In this document: piece by piece, positions 1-8,371 of the stretch
Position numbering within the stretch: position 1 is the stretch's first letter
Layout of the letters: each line of letters opens with the position of its first letter
Source of the DNA: JAWLBW01 sp041687475
Lineage (GTDB): Bacteria > J088 > JAWLBW01
Length of the DNA stretch: 22,296 bases
NCBI GenBank assembly: GCA_041687475.1
Contig: JAWLBW010000034.1
Span: 1 to 22,296, forward strand
Direction: 5' to 3'
Position numbers and translations under genes: made by a program
Notes under the pieces: generated by a model
What the model was told of the DNA's origin: nothing
The model's input: the letters and a program-made list of their open reading frames with translations, nothing else
Database searches by the model: none

Positions 1-1978
1 GATTGTCTGGCATGGTAAGGCTTCGCTTTTCGGTCAGGGTCAACGGGTCAAGCACCACCAGGCGATTTCGCTCAAGCAGCCACAGTTCGTCGGCAACCGG
101 ATCGTATCGCAGCCCCGTAGCAAAGCTGTAGCCTTCTCCCTCGGTAATCCACTGCGTCGATTCGCCGCTAAGCGCCCAACGACGTGAGACGTTGCGCTCG
201 ATGGAAACGAGTTCGTCTTCGTTTTCGTTTACCGCAATTCCCTTTACCCAGGCTATACCGACCGAGTAACTGCGAATCGGCTGCGATACGCCGTCGGCCT
301 GCAAATCATAGGCGGCCGCCGTGTGATCGGAGTCTTCCTGCACCCAGAGTTCACCACGACTACCATCGACAGCCAGCCAGACCGGGTTACTCAGCGTCGC
401 CCCACCCAGTATTTCATGGCCCGTATAAGCCAGCGAGCCGTTCAGTTGCCTGATGCTCGCCGCTTCGGCAAACCAGAACACCTGGTTGTCGGAGTCATAA
501 AAGCCGTGCGAAGACAAACCTTCGTTCACGAAGGTTCCTCCGGAGCCGGTCGCTCCGTTGTATCGGTAAATGCGGTTGCTGGCAGAAACAAGAATCTCAG
601 CCGAGTCGGGGGCCCATGTCAGGCCGTATGCTTTGTAGGTGGTCGAGAACCCCATCTCGGGGGCAACATCGCCTGAATCGGAAAGCGAGAACTTCCACAC
701 CTCGTATTGACCGGAGGCGTTGGTACTGCCATTGGCAACGAAATACTTGCTTCCCGTTGCCGTCGAGGCAAAGGTAATGTGCTGGGGGTTATTCAGCTCT
801 GTGAGAAGGCCTTCCAGCGTACGAACGGGGCTCGCCTCGCCGCTGGCATCGCCGTCGAAAACAAGTACCTTGCCCGAGCTATCGAGAACGAGCAGTTCGT
901 CGGGGCCGGAGGCGTATGCAATGTCTACCCCCGATGTAAAAGCCCCGGTGATGGAGCGTACCGGCGCTACCTCGCCCGAAGCGGTGCTGCTGTAGAAATC
1001 GACTTGGGCGGCACGAAGTATGGCAAACTCCTGTGACGAAGGAAGATACGCCATGGCCTTCGGATTTGAGAAGGTACCGTTCGGACCGGTCAGCTCACGC
1101 TTCGGCAATTGATAGGGCGCAATGTTCGTCGTATCGAAGACAAGCACCCGGTTCCCGGAGGCCAGATACAATTCATCTACCGTAGAGTCGGCCGCTATGC
1201 CGAATGAATTGGAAAAGACCGCTTCACGCCCTGTAATGGCGCGCACGGGCAATCCCGAGGCATCACGTCCGAACTCAAACACCTGAATGGACTTCGCTCC
1301 CTTGTCGGCGACGCAAACCTGACGACCGTCGCGGTACGCCACGGCACTCACCGGCGCAGACGATCCGGAATTTTCTCCGAGGACGACATCGACGACATAC
1401 GTGTATTCGACACCATTCTCGACGCCCTTGTCGGTATAGGTAAGCAGGCCAGTGCGCCCGATCTCGACCGTCTTTGCCGGATGGGTTCCGCGGCGAACGA
1501 TATACTCCGTAGCCCCGTCGACGGCTTCCCAACTCAGACTTACCGTCGCGTCGCCCGCTTCGGCAGTCAGGTTCGTGGGTCCAGGCAGCGAAACATCGTT
1601 CGTGGTGGCCGATACCTCAACCGAGTATTCGCTTTCGCCGTTCTTGTTCGCCGCGGTCACGACGTACCACCGGCTGGCGCCGTTGCCCAGCCCCGACTCG
1701 ACCAGTTCGGTGGTTACGCCCGAGACAACCGGGGCGTAGGGGCCGCCGGCGTTGTCGGCGCCATACAGCAGATAGGCATCGGCCAGTTCGACGGCGCCGA
1801 AGGTTACGGTTATGCTCCCGTTTCCCCCTTTGGCGGCGACGCCTTGGGGTGAAGCCGGAGCCTCGGCTTTCTTTTCGTTGTCTCCGTTATTTCCAACCTC
1901 GTCGCCGTCTCCACCGCAGGCGGCAGTCACAACCAGGCCAAGGGACAGCATCCAATTCCGCAACTTTCGCATCGTCAT
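1..1978 (-). CDS. Lipoprotein with FN3 domains and propeller-like repeats (partial, C-terminus outside window)
   Basis: The frame is open from an ATG at 1978 to the left edge (659 codons, no stop seen), so the C-terminus is missing. The N-terminus is a lipoprotein signal: basic MTMRKLR, a hydrophobic stretch, then VVTAAC with the putative lipidated Cys at residue 21. This lipobox is relaxed, with Thr at -3. A charged linker follows, then two fibronectin type III-like segments (about residues 40-125 and 128-210). The rest consists of repeated units of about 45-55 residues with a recurring P-(V/I)-R-(A/S/T) motif, such as PVRAITG, PVRSITG and PVRTLEG, alternating with phrases like ELLVLDSSGKVLVFDG. 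This resembles NHL/YVTN-type beta-propeller blades. A surface-exposed or periplasmic binding role is inferred only from this architecture. A second in-frame ATG lies two codons downstream (1972). Upstream sequence carries a weak AGAGAG ribosome site. The gene is divergent from the PHP gene. Confidence 0.85.
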   Translation of the reverse strand, partial: MTMRKLRNWMLSLGLVVTAACGGDGDEVGNNGDNEKKAEAPASPQGVAAKGGNGSITVTFGAVELADAYLLYGADNAGGPYAPVVSGVTTELVESGLGNGASRWYVVTAANKNGESEYSVEVSATTNDVSLPGPTNLTAEAGDATVSLSWEAVDGATEYIVRRGTHPAKTVEIGRTGLLTYTDKGVENGVEYTYVVDVVLGENSGSSAPVSAVAYRDGRQVCVADKGAKSIQVFEFGRDASGLPVRAITGREAVFSNSFGIAADSTVDELYLASGNRVLVFDTTNIAPYQLPKRELTGPNGTFSNPKAMAYLPSSQEFAILRAAQVDFYSSTASGEVAPVRSITGAFTSGVDIAYASGPDELLVLDSSGKVLVFDGDASGEASPVRTLEGLLTELNNPQHITFASTATGSKYFVANGSTNASGQYEVWKFSLSDSGDVAPEMGFSTTYKAYGLTWAPDSAEILVSASNRIYRYNGATGSGGTFVNEGLSSHGFYDSDNQVFWFAEAASIRQLNGSLAYTGHEILGGATLSNPVWLAVDGSRGELWVQEDSDHTAAAYDLQADGVSQPIRSYSVGIAWVKGIAVNENEDELVSIERNVSRRWALSGESTQWITEGEGYSFATGLRYDPVADELWLLERNRLVVLDPLTLTEKRSLTMPDN

Positions 1979-2079
1979 GTCTGAATTCGCTCTCTGTGCA
2001 CCCAATAACGTATCGTGCCCCACAAGGGACACCCGTCGCAGGATAGACCGTAACATTCACCACCATGGGATTCAAATTC

Positions 2080-2095
2080 TGTGAGCCTGGTCACA
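2080..2095. promoter_or_regulatory. CRP/FNR-family type operator palindrome
   Basis: The sequence TGTGA-GCCTGG-TCACA matches the classical CRP-type consensus TGTGA-N6-TCACA at all ten conserved positions. It lies in the intergenic region between the divergent lipoprotein gene (start 1978) and the PHP gene, about 100 bases upstream of the lipoprotein start. That distance fits activation or repression of the lipoprotein gene. It is about 150 bases upstream of the predicted PHP transcription start. No CRP-family regulator is encoded in the window, so the cognate factor is unknown. Confidence 0.5.
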
Positions 2096-2147
2096 CGGCC
2101 GACGCCGGTCGATACGCCGCAGGAATACGGCATCGCGTGCCTGCCCC

Positions 2148-2171
2148 TTGACTTCGGGTCAACCCGTGACC
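2148..2171. repeat. Overlapping short inverted repeats
   Basis: Two perfect 5-bp dyads overlap here: TTGAC-TTCGG-GTCAA (2148-2162) and GGTCA-ACCCG-TGACC (2157-2171). They lie between the CRP-type palindrome and the predicted PHP promoter. They could be operator half-sites or a small hairpin. There is no T-tract, so a terminator is unlikely. Confidence 0.3.
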
Positions 2172-2202
2172 ACCTTGTGAGTGAGCCCACGACCCGACTG
2201 CG

Positions 2203-2232
2203 TTGACGCGGCTGGAACCCGGCCGGTAAAAT
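2203..2232 (+). promoter_or_regulatory. Predicted sigma-70-type promoter of the PHP-SLT-protease cluster
   Basis: A -35 element TTGACG (2203-2208; 5/6 matches) and a -10 element TAAAAT (2227-2232; 5/6) are separated by 18 bases. Transcription would start near 2239. That gives a leader of about 22 bases containing the ribosome binding site at 2251-2256. The promoter lies downstream of the only conventional in-frame start codon of the PHP frame (GTG at 2181), which argues against that start. Confidence 0.55.
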
Positions 2233-2250
2233 GGGGTAGCGTAAGTGCCG

Positions 2251-2256
2251 AAGGAG
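2251..2256 (+). promoter_or_regulatory. Shine-Dalgarno site that decides the PHP start
   Basis: AAGGAG lies 5 bases before an ATT codon at 2262 and 8 bases before a second ATT at 2265. Both are in frame with the PHP domain. No ATG, GTG or TTG lies at a suitable distance in this frame. The site therefore points to a non-canonical ATT start. Confidence 0.55.
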
Positions 2257-2261
2257 AAAGC

Positions 2262-3083
2262 ATTATTCGGGCAGACCTGCACATTCACACCGACCGTTCC
2301 GACGGCGCCGTCACGCCTGCACAGGCTGTGCGCGCCGGTCACGACGCCGGTCTCGACGTCATGGCCGTGACCGATCACGACGCGGTCAGCGGTCTTGACG
2401 AAGCCTTCGACACGGCCGAGTCGCTTGGCGTTCGGCTCATTGCCGGAGTCGAGATGACGGCCCTGCTCGACGGACGCGAGATTCACCTGCTTTCGTATTT
2501 TCCGCGTCGCGACGATACGCGCAAGCTCGAAGGTTTTCTGGCGACCGTGCAGCGCGCCCGGCGAGAACGCATTCGGGCGGGCATACGGGCGCTGCGCATG
2601 CGCGGGGTCGACATACGTGAGTCACAGGTGCTGACCAAGGGGGCAGACAGCTTCACGCGCCTGCACCTGGCGCAGGCACTCGTCGAACTCGGATACGCCT
2701 CGACGCATGACGAGGCGTTCCGGCGTTTTCTCGATGCACGTTTCGGCTCGGTACCCCAGCTCGACTTCGACCCCGAAACCGTCATTGACCTGGTGCACCA
2801 GCACAGGGGGTTGGCGGTCTGGGCACATCCCGATGTCGACGACTTCGATCGCTTCATCGGCCGTCTCAAGGCCGCGGGGCTCGACGGTATCGAGACGCAT
2901 AATTTTCGACGCCCGGCCAACATGGGCGTGCTGCGCGAAGCCGCGCAGGCGCACGGACTTCTGGCCACCGGCGGCAGCGACTGGCACGGTACCGCTCACG
3001 AGAAGCCTCTGGGCACTTTTGCCGTCGACGATCGCCTGGCACAACCGTTTTTAGACGCTCTGAACGCGAGGGGGATGCAATGA
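2262..3083 (+). CDS. PHP-domain metal-dependent phosphoesterase
   Basis: This encodes a complete PHP-family hydrolase of 273 residues, related to the YciV/RNase AM and 3',5'-nucleoside bisphosphate phosphatase group. These enzymes use a divalent metal cluster to cleave phosphoesters in the cytoplasm. Visible motifs are DLHIHTDRSDG (His7, His9), TDHD (residues 37-40), AGVEMT, WAHPDV, IETHNF and the C-terminal GGSDWHG (Asp240, His242), in the usual order. The start is placed at ATT 2262 (or ATT 2265) because an AAGGAG site and a promoter lie directly upstream, and family members commonly begin just before the DLHxH motif. The longer frame from GTG 2181 has no ribosome site, and its extra 27 residues look unrelated to the fold. 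It overlaps the following gene by 4 bases (ATGA), so the two are probably translationally coupled. The exact substrate (RNA 5' ends or pAp-like nucleotides) cannot be told from sequence. Confidence 0.88.
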   Translation: MIRADLHIHTDRSDGAVTPAQAVRAGHDAGLDVMAVTDHDAVSGLDEAFDTAESLGVRLIAGVEMTALLDGREIHLLSYFPRRDDTRKLEGFLATVQRARRERIRAGIRALRMRGVDIRESQVLTKGADSFTRLHLAQALVELGYASTHDEAFRRFLDARFGSVPQLDFDPETVIDLVHQHRGLAVWAHPDVDDFDRFIGRLKAAGLDGIETHNFRRPANMGVLREAAQAHGLLATGGSDWHGTAHEKPLGTFAVDDRLAQPFLDALNARGMQ

Positions 3084-5245
3084 GGGGACTGTTTTCGATT
3101 TCCAGCCTGTCGGCACTGGGCCTGGCCGCGCTCACGGGCTGCACCCAGGTAGCCGCCAACGCTCCCGAAGGCGAAGCCATGGCGGCGCCGGCCCGCGTGA
3201 CCGAGCAAACGCGCGACATCTACCGCGATTGGCGGGCCGCCCTGCACGCCAGCTTCGAAGCCGCGGAAGGCGGCGACTGGCGCGACGTATCGGAAGCCAC
3301 CGGCTGGTCGTGGCCCGAGTTCGAAGACTACCGCCTCTACTTCCGCGCTCGCGCCTTCGAAATGGCCGGCGACTTCACCGGCGCAACCGAATTGTACGCC
3401 ACCCTCGGCACGGCCATTCCCCAATCGGTTTACGCCGACGAAGCCCGTGAGCGTCACCTGCTTGCCGGTACGGCGGCGGGCAACGGCGCCACCATGGTCG
3501 AGCGGGCCGAAACCTGGCAGAACGCCGGCAAATCGCGTTTCGACTCCTTCCGTCGCAGCCTCGTGCTCGGCGGCGTATACGAGGCCGCCGGGCGCGTCAC
3601 CGAGGCAGTCGATATCTATCGCAGCATAACCATCATCTACCCGGCTTCGTCCATCGCCGTCGAGGCCCGCAAGCATCTTGCACGCCTGAACGCCCAGGGT
3701 ATCGAGGCCGAACCGCTGAGCCGCGACGAACTGCGTCGGCGCGCCGACAATTTCTACGCCACCCGCGTCTGGGACGCCGCCGCAGACGATTACGCCCAAC
3801 TTCTGAAAACCGCCGTTTCCAAGGCCGAACGCCAGGAGCTGCTGCTGCGCCGCGGCATCACCCGTTTCTACCGCCGGGCCTACAGCCAGGCCGAGGGAAT
3901 ATTCGATCAGGCGCGCAAGCTGTTGCCCGAAAGCGAGAAAGGCTACGAAGCCCAGTTTTGGTTTGCATACAGCCTGAGCGGGCTGGGCCGCGCCGACCGA
4001 GCCCTGGCCGAATACGAGCGACTGCAGTCACGCCTGTTGAAGGCGAACAAGTGGCTCGGGTGGGCGGCCAAGGCACAATTCAAAATCGGGCTCATTCACC
4101 TGCAGGAAGGCGACAACGCCAAGTCCGAAGCTGCCTACGAGCTTTACCTGAAGCGCTACCCCACCGCAGGCGAAGGCAGCGACGCCACATGGAACCTGGC
4201 CTGGGCCCGCTACAACCAGAAGAAATACCGTGAGGCGCGCGAGGCGTTTTCGGACCGCGCAAGTCGCAACGACAGCCTGGCCCCCGCCGCACGCTACTGG
4301 ATGGCCCGCTGCACCCACGAGATGGGTCAGCCCGAACAGGCCCGCAAGGAATTTGCCGCCCTGGCCGAAAGCATGCCGCTTCATTATTACGGATTGCTTG
4401 CCTCGGCACGCCTCGGACAGGCGGCCGACCAGCCGGCAAGAGCGACCTTCTTCCCGGGCGAAGTGACCGACGCCCTGAGTGGAGCACCCGAATTTCACGT
4501 GCAGCGGGGCGCGATTCTCGCCGAAATGGGCAGAGGCGCCGAAGCCGAACGCGAATTTCTGGCCGCGCTTTCCGACGCGGGCACCCGCGAGGCCGCTTTC
4601 GCCACGGCCCGACTGCTGAAGGCAGCCGGCCGTTACAATGCCGCGCAGCGCCTGGTATGGTCGTGGTTCGAACGAGATATTCTCAAAAACGATCTCGTTT
4701 ATACCGATCTGTGGGAACTGGCCTACCCGGTGGCCTTCGAATCGCTGGTTGCCACGCAGGCCGGCACACACGGTACCGACCCGCACATCGTGCTTTCGCT
4801 CATGCGCGAAGAAAGCCGCTACCAGCCCGACGTGGCCAGCCCGGCCGACGCCTACGGCCTGCTTCAGCTCATCGAGCCCACCGCCAGACGGGTGGCCCAG
4901 CGCATCGGTCTGCCGGCTCCGTCGCGCACCGATCTGTACCAACCCGAGCTCAACATCACCCTGGGCACGGCCTACATAAGCTCGCTGCTTCAGAACTACG
5001 AAAACAACCTTTTCCTGGCTTTCGCAGGCTACAACGGCGGTCCCCACAATGTCGACCGGTGGCTCAAGAGCTGGGAAGGCGTCGAGATGGATGAGTTCGT
5101 CGAACGCATTCCCTTTACGGAAACACGCAACTACGTCAAGAAAGTGACGACGAGCCTGCTCCGTTACCAGTATCTGTACCGACCCGACCAGTCGGTCGCC
5201 CAACACTTCCTCGGCAATACGCTGCAGGCGAGCATCGAAAACTAG
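3080..5245 (+). CDS. TPR lipoprotein with C-terminal lytic transglycosylase (SLT) domain
   Basis: The 721-residue product is predicted to be an envelope-anchored murein lytic transglycosylase. It begins with a signal peptide ending in a canonical lipobox LTGC (Cys21). It continues with a long alpha-helical region of TPR-like repeats (about residues 45-540, with phrases such as YRLYFRARAFEMAGD and FWFAYSLSGLGRADRALAEY). It ends in an SLT domain (about 560-690). The catalytic region reads LMREESRY with Glu578 as the likely acid/base by analogy with E. coli Slt70. It is followed by the family motifs AYGLLQLIEPTA and FAGYNGGPHNV. Layout and length resemble Slt70, but with lipid anchoring. The enzyme class cleaves the MurNAc-GlcNAc bond to give 1,6-anhydro ends. 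The start overlaps the PHP stop by 4 bases, and the stop lies 14 bases before the next gene, so it sits in an operon. Confidence 0.93.
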   Translation: MRGLFSISSLSALGLAALTGCTQVAANAPEGEAMAAPARVTEQTRDIYRDWRAALHASFEAAEGGDWRDVSEATGWSWPEFEDYRLYFRARAFEMAGDFTGATELYATLGTAIPQSVYADEARERHLLAGTAAGNGATMVERAETWQNAGKSRFDSFRRSLVLGGVYEAAGRVTEAVDIYRSITIIYPASSIAVEARKHLARLNAQGIEAEPLSRDELRRRADNFYATRVWDAAADDYAQLLKTAVSKAERQELLLRRGITRFYRRAYSQAEGIFDQARKLLPESEKGYEAQFWFAYSLSGLGRADRALAEYERLQSRLLKANKWLGWAAKAQFKIGLIHLQEGDNAKSEAAYELYLKRYPTAGEGSDATWNLAWARYNQKKYREAREAFSDRASRNDSLAPAARYWMARCTHEMGQPEQARKEFAALAESMPLHYYGLLASARLGQAADQPARATFFPGEVTDALSGAPEFHVQRGAILAEMGRGAEAEREFLAALSDAGTREAAFATARLLKAAGRYNAAQRLVWSWFERDILKNDLVYTDLWELAYPVAFESLVATQAGTHGTDPHIVLSLMREESRYQPDVASPADAYGLLQLIEPTARRVAQRIGLPAPSRTDLYQPELNITLGTAYISSLLQNYENNLFLAFAGYNGGPHNVDRWLKSWEGVEMDEFVERIPFTETRNYVKKVTTSLLRYQYLYRPDQSVAQHFLGNTLQASIEN

Positions 5246-5259
5246 ACATCGAGAATCCC

Positions 5260-8200
5260 GTGCCGGTTCGCCTGTTCTGCGCTCTCCTTCTGGCTTTCTT
5301 CGCTTCAGTCGCACCGGTACGGGCCGCCTCGTACCCGCCCGACATGAAGTGGAAGACGCTCGAGACGTCGCACTTCTTCATTCACTTCGATGAGAGGAAC
5401 GAGCGCGCGGCCCGGCGTCTGGCCGCCATGGCCGATCCCATACACGACGAACTCACCCTGGGCCTGCAGTGGGCGCCGCAGGACAAGACCCATGTGGTTC
5501 TGAACCACGCCTACGACATGGCCAACGGTTCGGCCACGCCCACGCCCTTCAACCAGATTGAAATCTACCTCACGCCACCCGAGCCCACTTCGGAGCTGGG
5601 CGACTACGACGACTGGCTACGCCTGGTTTTCACCCACGAATACACCCATATTCTGCACCTCGATCAGGCCTTCGGCCCCGCCAAGCTGATGCGCGACGTG
5701 CTGGGCCGTAACTTCATGCCCACCGTCAACGGCTGGCCCGTGCCCCTGTTCGGCTTTCCCAACTACCTTGCCCCGCCGTGGGTTCTCGAAGGGTACGCCA
5801 CCCTGGCCGAAACCGACTTCAGCACCGCCGGGCGGGGCGACAGCTCCTACGCGGCCATGGTGGTGCGCATGGCCGCCCTCGACAATGCATGGTGGCCCCT
5901 CGACCGGGGCAGCGGCTCGGAAGGCGTCTGGCCCGGCGGTCAATTCCGCTACCTTTTCGGCGAAGCCTTCCTCGATTACCTGGCCGACAAGCACGGTCGC
6001 GACGCCCTCATTCGCACCCTGCGCTACAACGCCTGGGGGGTTACGCCCTACCTGATTGACGTTTCGGCCCTCGCGGCAGCAGGTTTCACTTTCGAGGCCG
6101 AATGGCGCAACTGGCGGCAGGCGGTAGGCGCCGACGCAACGGCCACGCTCGACAAGCTGCGCGCCCGGGGCCTGACACGCCCTCAGCCACTGACCGACGA
6201 TCGCTGGCGCAGCCGCAACCCCCGTCTCTCGCCCGACGGAAAGACGCTGTACTATTCGGTGTCCGACAACATTTCCTACCCCCATGTGCGCGCCCTCGAC
6301 CTCGCCACAGGCAAGGTGCGCACGCTCTTTGAATCGAGCAACCACTTCGGGCCGGTGGCGCCGTCACCCGACGGGCGCTATCTCTACCATACCCAGTTGG
6401 ATTCCTTCGAGCGCTTCTATTTCATCGGCGATCTCTTTCGCTACGATACCGCGACGGGACGCTTGACCCGCCTGACCCGCGGCGAGCGGCTTCTCGGCAT
6501 CGACGTCTCACCCGACGGCAGCCGGCTGGCCGGCGTTCGCAATACCCCCGGCGGGCAGGAGCTGGTACTGTACGAGCTGCACGATGACGGGCCGACACCC
6601 CTGCGCACACTGCGGCACGGCGCCGAGCGTGTCTTCGACGCCCCCCGCTTTTCACCCGACGGCGACCACCTGGTCTACAGTTCGTGGACGCCCGGGGGCT
6701 ACACAGACATCTTTATCACCGACATGGACGGCAACGAGCTGCGGCTGACCCATGACCGCTACCTCGACCTGCGTCCGGTGTTCAGCGGCGACGGGCAGGA
6801 CATTCTCTTCTCCAGCGACCGTGACGGCATTTACAACCTTTACCGACTCGGGTGGAAGCAACGGAGCCTGCCCGCACCCGGCGATGAGCCGCCCGCGCCG
6901 GCCCTGCCCCTGCCGGGCAACGTGACCACGGCAACCCAAGCGACTTCGCCGACCCAAGTCAGCCTGGTCGATTTCGCCGAAAGCGCCGCGGCAGAAGCCG
7001 AGATGGACGAGCGCGTTCCCCGCGGGGCCCCCGAACGGCTGACCAACGTCATCGGCGGCATCTTCGACGCCCAGCCCCTCTCCGACGGCTCCGTCATCGC
7101 GGCCGCCTACGGAGGCAAGGGTTTCTACGTCGCGTCGGTGCCCGTCGCCCCGCAACCCGAAACGCAGTTGCTTCCCGACAGGCCGGCGTTCGAAAGCCCG
7201 TACCCCGAGAGCTTTACGGGAACCGCCGAGCCCTATCGACCGGGAGCGACCCTCTGGCCGCGCGTCTGGTCGCCGACCCTGCGAACCGAACGAATATCGG
7301 TGGGCGGCAGCGACCTCACAAGCTTCGAAGTCGGCGTGCATACCAGCGGTCGCGACGTGCTCGGCTTTCATCAGTACACGGCCACCGCCTTCTACAACGC
7401 GCAGCTCGAACGCCCGGGTTTCGCCTTCAACTACGCCTGGGATCGCCACACGCCCACGCTGACGCTGGCCCTCGAAGACGTGCCCCGCAGCGGCGAGCTT
7501 TTCGCGCAGGCCGCCACCGGCGCGGTAACCGGCATACGCAGCCAGGGCATTGCAGCCGGCGTGATTCTGCCCTTCCCGCAGGCGCGCACGAGTCAATCGT
7601 TGAGCCTGCAATATACGTTTGAACGGGAACGCGAATTCGGCAAGTCGGCCTCGGACCCCTTCGCGCTGAACACCGCGGCCGTTACCGGACAGTGGGTTTA
7701 CCGATCGAGTCTGCAGTACCCGATCTCCATCAGTCCGCAGGACGGGGGAATCTTCTCGCTGACCTCGCGCATGGCTTCCGAGGCCCTCGGCGGCGACTTC
7801 AACGAACTTGCCATGGTGGCCGACGGTCGCTATTACCTTACGTTGGGCGGGCGGCATGTGCTTGCCGGGCAGGCGCTGGGCGGCATGGCCACATCGTCGG
7901 GTTTCGCCGGCCCCTTCTCCGTCGGCGGCGCGACGCCACGTCTGACCCTGGCCGATATCGGCGTCGTGCCCCTGCGTGGGTTCGCAGAGCGCACGCAGGA
8001 CGGCAATCATCTGGCCAAGGCTTCGCTCGAGTATCGCTTTCCCCTCGGTCTGGTCAAGCGGGGCGTGCCGTTCTGGGGCACCCTGCCCTTCCTGCTCGAC
8101 CAATTCCATGGCGCGGTTTTTGCCGACGTGGGCTCGGCCTGGAGCGACCGCCCCGACTTTCTCGCCTCGGCGGGGGCCGAAGTCTACCTCGACTTCACCC

Positions 8201-8313
8201 TCGGCTACTTCTTTCCCATATCATTGGGGCTCGGCGGCGCCGTTCCCCTCAACCACCCCGATGGCGACAACCGGCCCTACTTTTACCTGATCGCAGCCGA
8301 CAGACAATTCTGA
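5260..8313 (+). CDS. Outer-membrane fusion: metallopeptidase-like domain, TolB/PD40 propeller, Omp85/D15-like barrel
   Basis: The product has 1017 residues. A Sec signal peptide (residues 1-22, ending VRAA) is followed by a gluzincin-like domain with H126-E-Y-T-H130 and a downstream Glu177 in WVLEGYA, the expected three zinc ligands. Next come repeats of the SPDGxxLxY/F type (about residues 300-530: LSPDGKTLYYS, PSPDGRYLYHT, SPDGDHLVYSS), typical of a TolB/PD40 beta-propeller. The C-terminal part (about 680-1017) reads as a surface-antigen beta-barrel. It contains L905-RGF908, resembling the conserved (V/L)RGF/Y motif of Omp85 proteins, then SLEYRFPL and AVFADVGSAWSD, and it ends in a terminal Phe as expected for BAM substrates. 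The start is GTG at 5260, 14 bases after the previous stop; the ribosome site is weak. A barrel-tethered periplasmic or surface protease is inferred. The substrate is unknown. Confidence 0.88.
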   Translation: MPVRLFCALLLAFFASVAPVRAASYPPDMKWKTLETSHFFIHFDERNERAARRLAAMADPIHDELTLGLQWAPQDKTHVVLNHAYDMANGSATPTPFNQIEIYLTPPEPTSELGDYDDWLRLVFTHEYTHILHLDQAFGPAKLMRDVLGRNFMPTVNGWPVPLFGFPNYLAPPWVLEGYATLAETDFSTAGRGDSSYAAMVVRMAALDNAWWPLDRGSGSEGVWPGGQFRYLFGEAFLDYLADKHGRDALIRTLRYNAWGVTPYLIDVSALAAAGFTFEAEWRNWRQAVGADATATLDKLRARGLTRPQPLTDDRWRSRNPRLSPDGKTLYYSVSDNISYPHVRALDLATGKVRTLFESSNHFGPVAPSPDGRYLYHTQLDSFERFYFIGDLFRYDTATGRLTRLTRGERLLGIDVSPDGSRLAGVRNTPGGQELVLYELHDDGPTPLRTLRHGAERVFDAPRFSPDGDHLVYSSWTPGGYTDIFITDMDGNELRLTHDRYLDLRPVFSGDGQDILFSSDRDGIYNLYRLGWKQRSLPAPGDEPPAPALPLPGNVTTATQATSPTQVSLVDFAESAAAEAEMDERVPRGAPERLTNVIGGIFDAQPLSDGSVIAAAYGGKGFYVASVPVAPQPETQLLPDRPAFESPYPESFTGTAEPYRPGATLWPRVWSPTLRTERISVGGSDLTSFEVGVHTSGRDVLGFHQYTATAFYNAQLERPGFAFNYAWDRHTPTLTLALEDVPRSGELFAQAATGAVTGIRSQGIAAGVILPFPQARTSQSLSLQYTFEREREFGKSASDPFALNTAAVTGQWVYRSSLQYPISISPQDGGIFSLTSRMASEALGGDFNELAMVADGRYYLTLGGRHVLAGQALGGMATSSGFAGPFSVGGATPRLTLADIGVVPLRGFAERTQDGNHLAKASLEYRFPLGLVKRGVPFWGTLPFLLDQFHGAVFADVGSAWSDRPDFLASAGAEVYLDFTLGYFFPISLGLGGAVPLNHPDGDNRPYFYLIAADRQF

Positions 8314-8371
8314 ACCGCCTTCCGCACCCTTTCCTCGCCGTCGACAACCTATCGGGTCCTCGCGACACGCA

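Noticed and set aside
2181..2261. N-terminal extension of the PHP gene from GTG 2181
   Set aside because: It has no ribosome site, the best promoter lies inside it, and the encoded 27 residues show no family similarity.
4028..5314. Long minus-strand open frame of 428 codons opposite the SLT gene
   Set aside because: The plus strand encodes a recognisable lytic transglycosylase here. The minus-strand frame reflects GC-rich codon bias and has no domain motifs.
6652..8109. Minus-strand open frame of 485 codons opposite the barrel gene
   Set aside because: It is a shadow of the GC-rich plus-strand gene, without motifs or a ribosome site.
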